Of a stretch of 7,151 nucleotides of DNA, positions 4,732 to 7,151 are shown one piece after another. The DNA is from Rubrobacter sp. (GTDB taxonomy: Bacteria; Actinomycetota; Rubrobacteria; Rubrobacterales; Rubrobacteraceae). Where the stretch lies: positions 1 through 7,151 of the forward strand of contig JADDKG010000316.1 of the NCBI GenBank assembly GCA_020253895.1, in the 5' to 3' direction. A program made the position numbers and the translations under genes. Numbering within the stretch: position 1 is the first letter of the stretch; every line of letters starts with the position of its first letter. Below the pieces are notes generated by a model. It made no database searches and had not been told where the DNA came from. It worked only from the letters and a program-made list of their open reading frames with translations.

Positions 4732-6501
4732 TTGAGGTACGGTTTCGGGCGGTTTCTGAAGATCCGGGGGGCCTACGGGGCCGGGTGGTCTCCGGACGGC
4801 CGCCGGGTAACCTTCATAACGAGCATCACCGGGGTTCCGCAGGCGTGGGAGGTTCCGGAGGGGGGCGGCTGGCCCGAGCAGCTCACCTTCCACGAGGAGC
4901 GGGTCGGGCGGGCGGAGTACCCGCCGGTGGGGGAGCGTCTCCTCTACTCGATGGACACCGGGGGCAACGAGCGGATGCAGCTCTTCCTGCTCGACCGGCG
5001 GACCGGCATCGAGCGCAACCTCACCCGGCGTCCCGACGCCATACACCAGTTCGGGGCCTTCTCGCCGGAGGGGGAGAGGATCGCCTACACCGCCACCCGC
5101 CGCAACGGCACCGACTTCGACGTCTACGTCCAGCGGCTGCCAGACGGGGAGCCGGAGGTGGTCTGGGAGACCGAGGGGTACCACGAGGTGGCCGGATGGG
5201 CGCCCGACGGATCCTTCCTGCTGGTCTTGAGGCACCGCTCCAACATGGACGGTGACCTGTACCGGCTCGACCTCCGCAGCGGCCAGGCGGTTCTCCTGAC
5301 CCCGCACGAGGGCGAGGCCCGCTTTCTCTCCCCCCGGATCACGCCCGACGGGCGGAGCATCTTCCTCGCCACCGACCGCGACGGGGACTTTCTGCGTCTG
5401 GGGCGGCTGGATCCCTCCACCCTGGAGATCTCCTACCTCACCCCCGACGACCACGACGTGGAGAGCGTGGAGCTCTCACGCGACGGCCGGTACCTCGTCG
5501 CCGCCCGCAACGTCGAGGGCTACTCGGACCTTTTGCTCTTCAGCGGGGAGGGCCGCAGGATGCCAGACCCGCAGGTGCCCGAGGGGGTCTTCGGGGGCTT
5601 CGCCTTCTCGCCCGATTCCCGGCGGCTCGCCTTCACCCTCACCGGCCCGGACCGCAACCCCGACATATGGCTGCTGGAGCTCCCCGACGGCGAGCCGCGG
5701 CGCCTCACCCGCTCCACGACCGCCGGCATCCCGCGCGACACCTTCCGCCGCCCGCGCCTCGTCCGCTACCCCACCTTCGACGGGCGTAAGATACCGGCCT
5801 TCCTCTACGAGCCGGAACGGGAGCGCCCGCCGGTGATCGTGGACGTCCACGGCGGCCCCGAGGCCCAGGAGCGCCCGGACTTCAACCCGGTGACCCAGTA
5901 CTTCGTCCACCGCGGCTACGCCGTCTTCGCGCCCAACGTCCGCGGTTCCACCGGCTATGGCAAGGCCTACACCCACCTCGACGACGTAAGAAGGCGGATG
6001 GATTCGGTTAAGGATCTGGCCTACGCCGCCCGCTGGCTGCGCGGGAACGGCTACGAGCGGATAGCCGTCATGGGCGGCTCCTACGGCGGCTTCATGGTCC
6101 TCGCCGCCCTCACCGAGTACCCCGACCTCTGGAGCGCCGGGGTGGACATCGTGGGGATCGCAAACCTCGTCACCTTCCTGGAGAACACCGGGAGCTACCG
6201 CCGGGCGCTGCGCGAGGCCGAGTACGGCTCGCTGGAGAGGGACAGGGAGTTCCTCCGGTCCATAAGCCCGATCCACAAGGCCGGGCGCATAAAGGCGCCG
6301 CTCATGGTGATCCACGGCAAAAACGACCCCCGCGTCCCCGTCGGGGAGGCAGAGCAGATCGTGGAGAGGGTGCGGGCAAACGGCGGCGCCGTGGAGTACC
6401 TCCTCTACGAGGACGAGGGTCACGGCCTCGCCAAGCTCAAGAACCGCCTCGACGCCTACCCGAAGATAGCCGCCTTTCTCGACGAGCACCTCGGCCCGTA
6501 G
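4732..6501 (+). CDS. S9-family prolyl-oligopeptidase-like serine peptidase
   Basis: The 589-residue protein has the two-part layout of the S9 (acylaminoacyl-peptidase or DPP-type) family. Residues 1-335 form a beta-propeller with repeated TolB/WD-like turns: WSPDG (19-23), FSPEG (110-114), WAPDG (156-160), ITPDG (203-207), LSRDG (248-252) and FSPDS (292-296). The alpha/beta-hydrolase domain from about 345 holds HGGPE (373-377), NVRGSTGYG (402-410), the nucleophile elbow GGSYGG with Ser450, Asp532 in GKNDPRVP and His564 in EDEGHG, so the triad is complete. Such enzymes usually cleave short peptides, or remove acylated or dipeptide N-terminal units, because the propeller keeps large proteins out. 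No signal peptide or membrane segment is seen, so it should be cytoplasmic. At 589 residues it is slightly short for the family, without visible gaps. The exact substrate class (S9C versus others) is not settled by sequence. It is divergent from rlpA and lies 62 bp ahead of the next gene on the same strand. Confidence 0.95.
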   Translation: MRYGFGRFLKIRGAYGAGWSPDGRRVTFITSITGVPQAWEVPEGGGWPEQLTFHEERVGRAEYPPVGERLLYSMDTGGNERMQLFLLDRRTGIERNLTRRPDAIHQFGAFSPEGERIAYTATRRNGTDFDVYVQRLPDGEPEVVWETEGYHEVAGWAPDGSFLLVLRHRSNMDGDLYRLDLRSGQAVLLTPHEGEARFLSPRITPDGRSIFLATDRDGDFLRLGRLDPSTLEISYLTPDDHDVESVELSRDGRYLVAARNVEGYSDLLLFSGEGRRMPDPQVPEGVFGGFAFSPDSRRLAFTLTGPDRNPDIWLLELPDGEPRRLTRSTTAGIPRDTFRRPRLVRYPTFDGRKIPAFLYEPERERPPVIVDVHGGPEAQERPDFNPVTQYFVHRGYAVFAPNVRGSTGYGKAYTHLDDVRRRMDSVKDLAYAARWLRGNGYERIAVMGGSYGGFMVLAALTEYPDLWSAGVDIVGIANLVTFLENTGSYRRALREAEYGSLERDREFLRSISPIHKAGRIKAPLMVIHGKNDPRVPVGEAEQIVERVRANGGAVEYLLYEDEGHGLAKLKNRLDAYPKIAAFLDEHLGP

Positions 6502-6563
6502 CGCCGGGCCCCAGGCCCCTATAGAATTCCTCCCATCCGGGAAAGGAAAGGGGGAAGCGAGCT

Positions 6564-7151
6564 ATGGCATCGCCGGTACGTCCGCTCGTGTGGGGGTCCC
6601 TTCTCGCGCTCGTCCTGCTGGCATCCGTGCTGCCCGCCGCGGCGCAGGGGATACCCGACTCCCCCACGCTCTCGGTGGGCGAGCGCCTAAAGGACAGGCG
6701 CTACGTGACGACGGGCGAGCGCGCCTACGTCGTGGGCACCGAGGACGGACGCTTCCCGGCGATGGGCTTCCACACCAGGGGCGAGATGGGAGGCGTCTGG
6801 TCCCCCCCGATAAAGCTCCTCGACGGCATCTGGTTCGGCATCGGAGACGAGTGGATCGGCCCGACGGAGCGCTTCACCAGCGGCTACGGGTACGTGAGGA
6901 TGGAGCTGCCGGGTCGCGACGGGCTCACCGTCACCCGCACCGACTTCGTCCCCGATGGGCACCGCGCCGCCCTCTTCGGCCTCACCTTCGGCGCCGAGAC
7001 CGACCAGAGCTTCACCCTCAAGGTTGACGCACACTCCGAGCTCATGGGCGCCTACCCCTGGGGCGAGACCACCCCGAGCCAGAAGACCTACAACCTCGAG
7101 GACGAGGTCTCCATCGAGGACGGCAGACTCGTCTTCCGCGAGAAGGGGACC
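6564..7151 (+). CDS. Secreted glycoside hydrolase, glycogen-debranching-like, N-terminal part only
   Basis: The frame stays open from ATG 6564 to the window end, giving 196 codons of a longer protein. Residues 1-27 form a clear signal peptide (Arg6, hydrophobic 8-23, cleavage likely after PAAA at 27). The mature part reads ERAYVVGTEDGRFPAMGFH at about 52-70, GEMGGVWSPPIKLLDGIW at 73-90, and further on TRTDFVPDG. The GEMGGVW...PIKLLDG signature resembles, from memory, the N-terminal beta-sandwich of proteins annotated as glycogen-debranching or amylo-1,6-glucosidase-like, which carry an (alpha/alpha)6 catalytic barrel further on. That barrel is not in view, so the activity is unproven. The secretion signal points to an extracellular glucan or oligosaccharide as substrate. 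An AGGGGG ribosome binding site (6549-6554) stands 9 nt before the ATG. With only 62 bp after the peptidase gene and no clear terminator it may be cotranscribed. Confidence 0.85.
   Translation, partial: MASPVRPLVWGSLLALVLLASVLPAAAQGIPDSPTLSVGERLKDRRYVTTGERAYVVGTEDGRFPAMGFHTRGEMGGVWSPPIKLLDGIWFGIGDEWIGPTERFTSGYGYVRMELPGRDGLTVTRTDFVPDGHRAALFGLTFGAETDQSFTLKVDAHSELMGAYPWGETTPSQKTYNLEDEVSIEDGRLVFREKGT

Noticed and set aside
4531..5454. Minus-strand open frame (307 codons) opposite the peptidase propeller
   Set aside because: It is antisense to a confident peptidase gene, crosses the divergent promoter gap, and has no family signature.
5476..6489. Minus-strand open frame (337 codons) opposite the peptidase catalytic domain
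   Set aside because: It covers the strand opposite the Ser/Asp/His triad region and has the same low-complexity mirror composition.
6506..6518. GGGCC-CCA-GGCCC hairpin just after the peptidase stop
   Set aside because: The arms are only 5 bp and no T-run follows, so it is not a convincing terminator.
6520..6527. TATAGAAT as a -10 box for the secreted hydrolase gene
   Set aside because: No acceptable -35 hexamer lies 16-18 nt upstream; the region there is plain GC-rich gene end.
6590..7027. Plus-strand 145-codon frame near the window end
   Set aside because: It is a shifted frame inside the signal-peptide-bearing hydrolase gene (6564 onward) and is arginine/proline-rich without motifs.

Overview
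The window is high-GC bacterial DNA packed with short-spaced genes. Good Shine-Dalgarno sequences (GGAGG) precede a mix of ATG, GTG and TTG starts, and the promoter-like hexamers resemble TTGACA/TANNNT. Together with the gene content (GlgE-pathway alpha-glucan synthesis, trehalose synthase, a minimal secreted RlpA) this suggests an Actinomycetota chromosome. A Rubrobacter-like organism is my best guess; that is inference from gene style, not a database result.

Left half, minus strand (1-3835): a two-gene operon of the GlgE pathway. glgE (3835 to 1895) encodes the maltosyltransferase that extends alpha-1,4-glucan from maltose-1-phosphate. Its stop overlaps the start of the next gene by four bases (ATGA). 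That gene begins as trehalose synthase (TreS, trehalose/maltose isomerase) and, after a short linker, reads in frame into what looks like the N-terminal cap of maltokinase (Mak/Pep2) before leaving the window at base 1. Read together, the operon would turn trehalose into maltose, then maltose-1-phosphate, then alpha-glucan. A TTGAAA-16-TATCCT promoter lies upstream of glgE.

Middle (3836-4731): a 55-residue rubredoxin-like four-cysteine protein is transcribed divergently from glgE. It converges on a small secreted RlpA-like double-psi beta-barrel protein (4534 to 4169, minus). A 13-bp perfect hairpin between their 3' ends has its T-rich tail on the minus side and so best terminates rlpA. The rlpA promoter has a perfect TTGACA. 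The 197-bp divergent gap between rlpA and the next gene contains this promoter and a G/T-rich stretch with four GGGG runs.

Right part, plus strand (4732-7151): a complete cytoplasmic S9-family serine peptidase (beta-propeller plus alpha/beta-hydrolase, Ser450/Asp532/His564). After 62 bp follows the first 196 codons of a secreted protein resembling the N-terminal part of glycogen-debranching-type glycoside hydrolases, cut by the window end.

No tRNA, rRNA, CRISPR array, insertion sequence or phage-like gene was seen. No gene-free stretch exceeds 300 bases. Most of the region looks like ordinary carbohydrate and housekeeping metabolism. The more interesting points are the TreS-Mak fusion, the free-standing mini-rubredoxin, and a secreted glucan-hydrolase-like gene close to the intracellular glucan synthesis operon.
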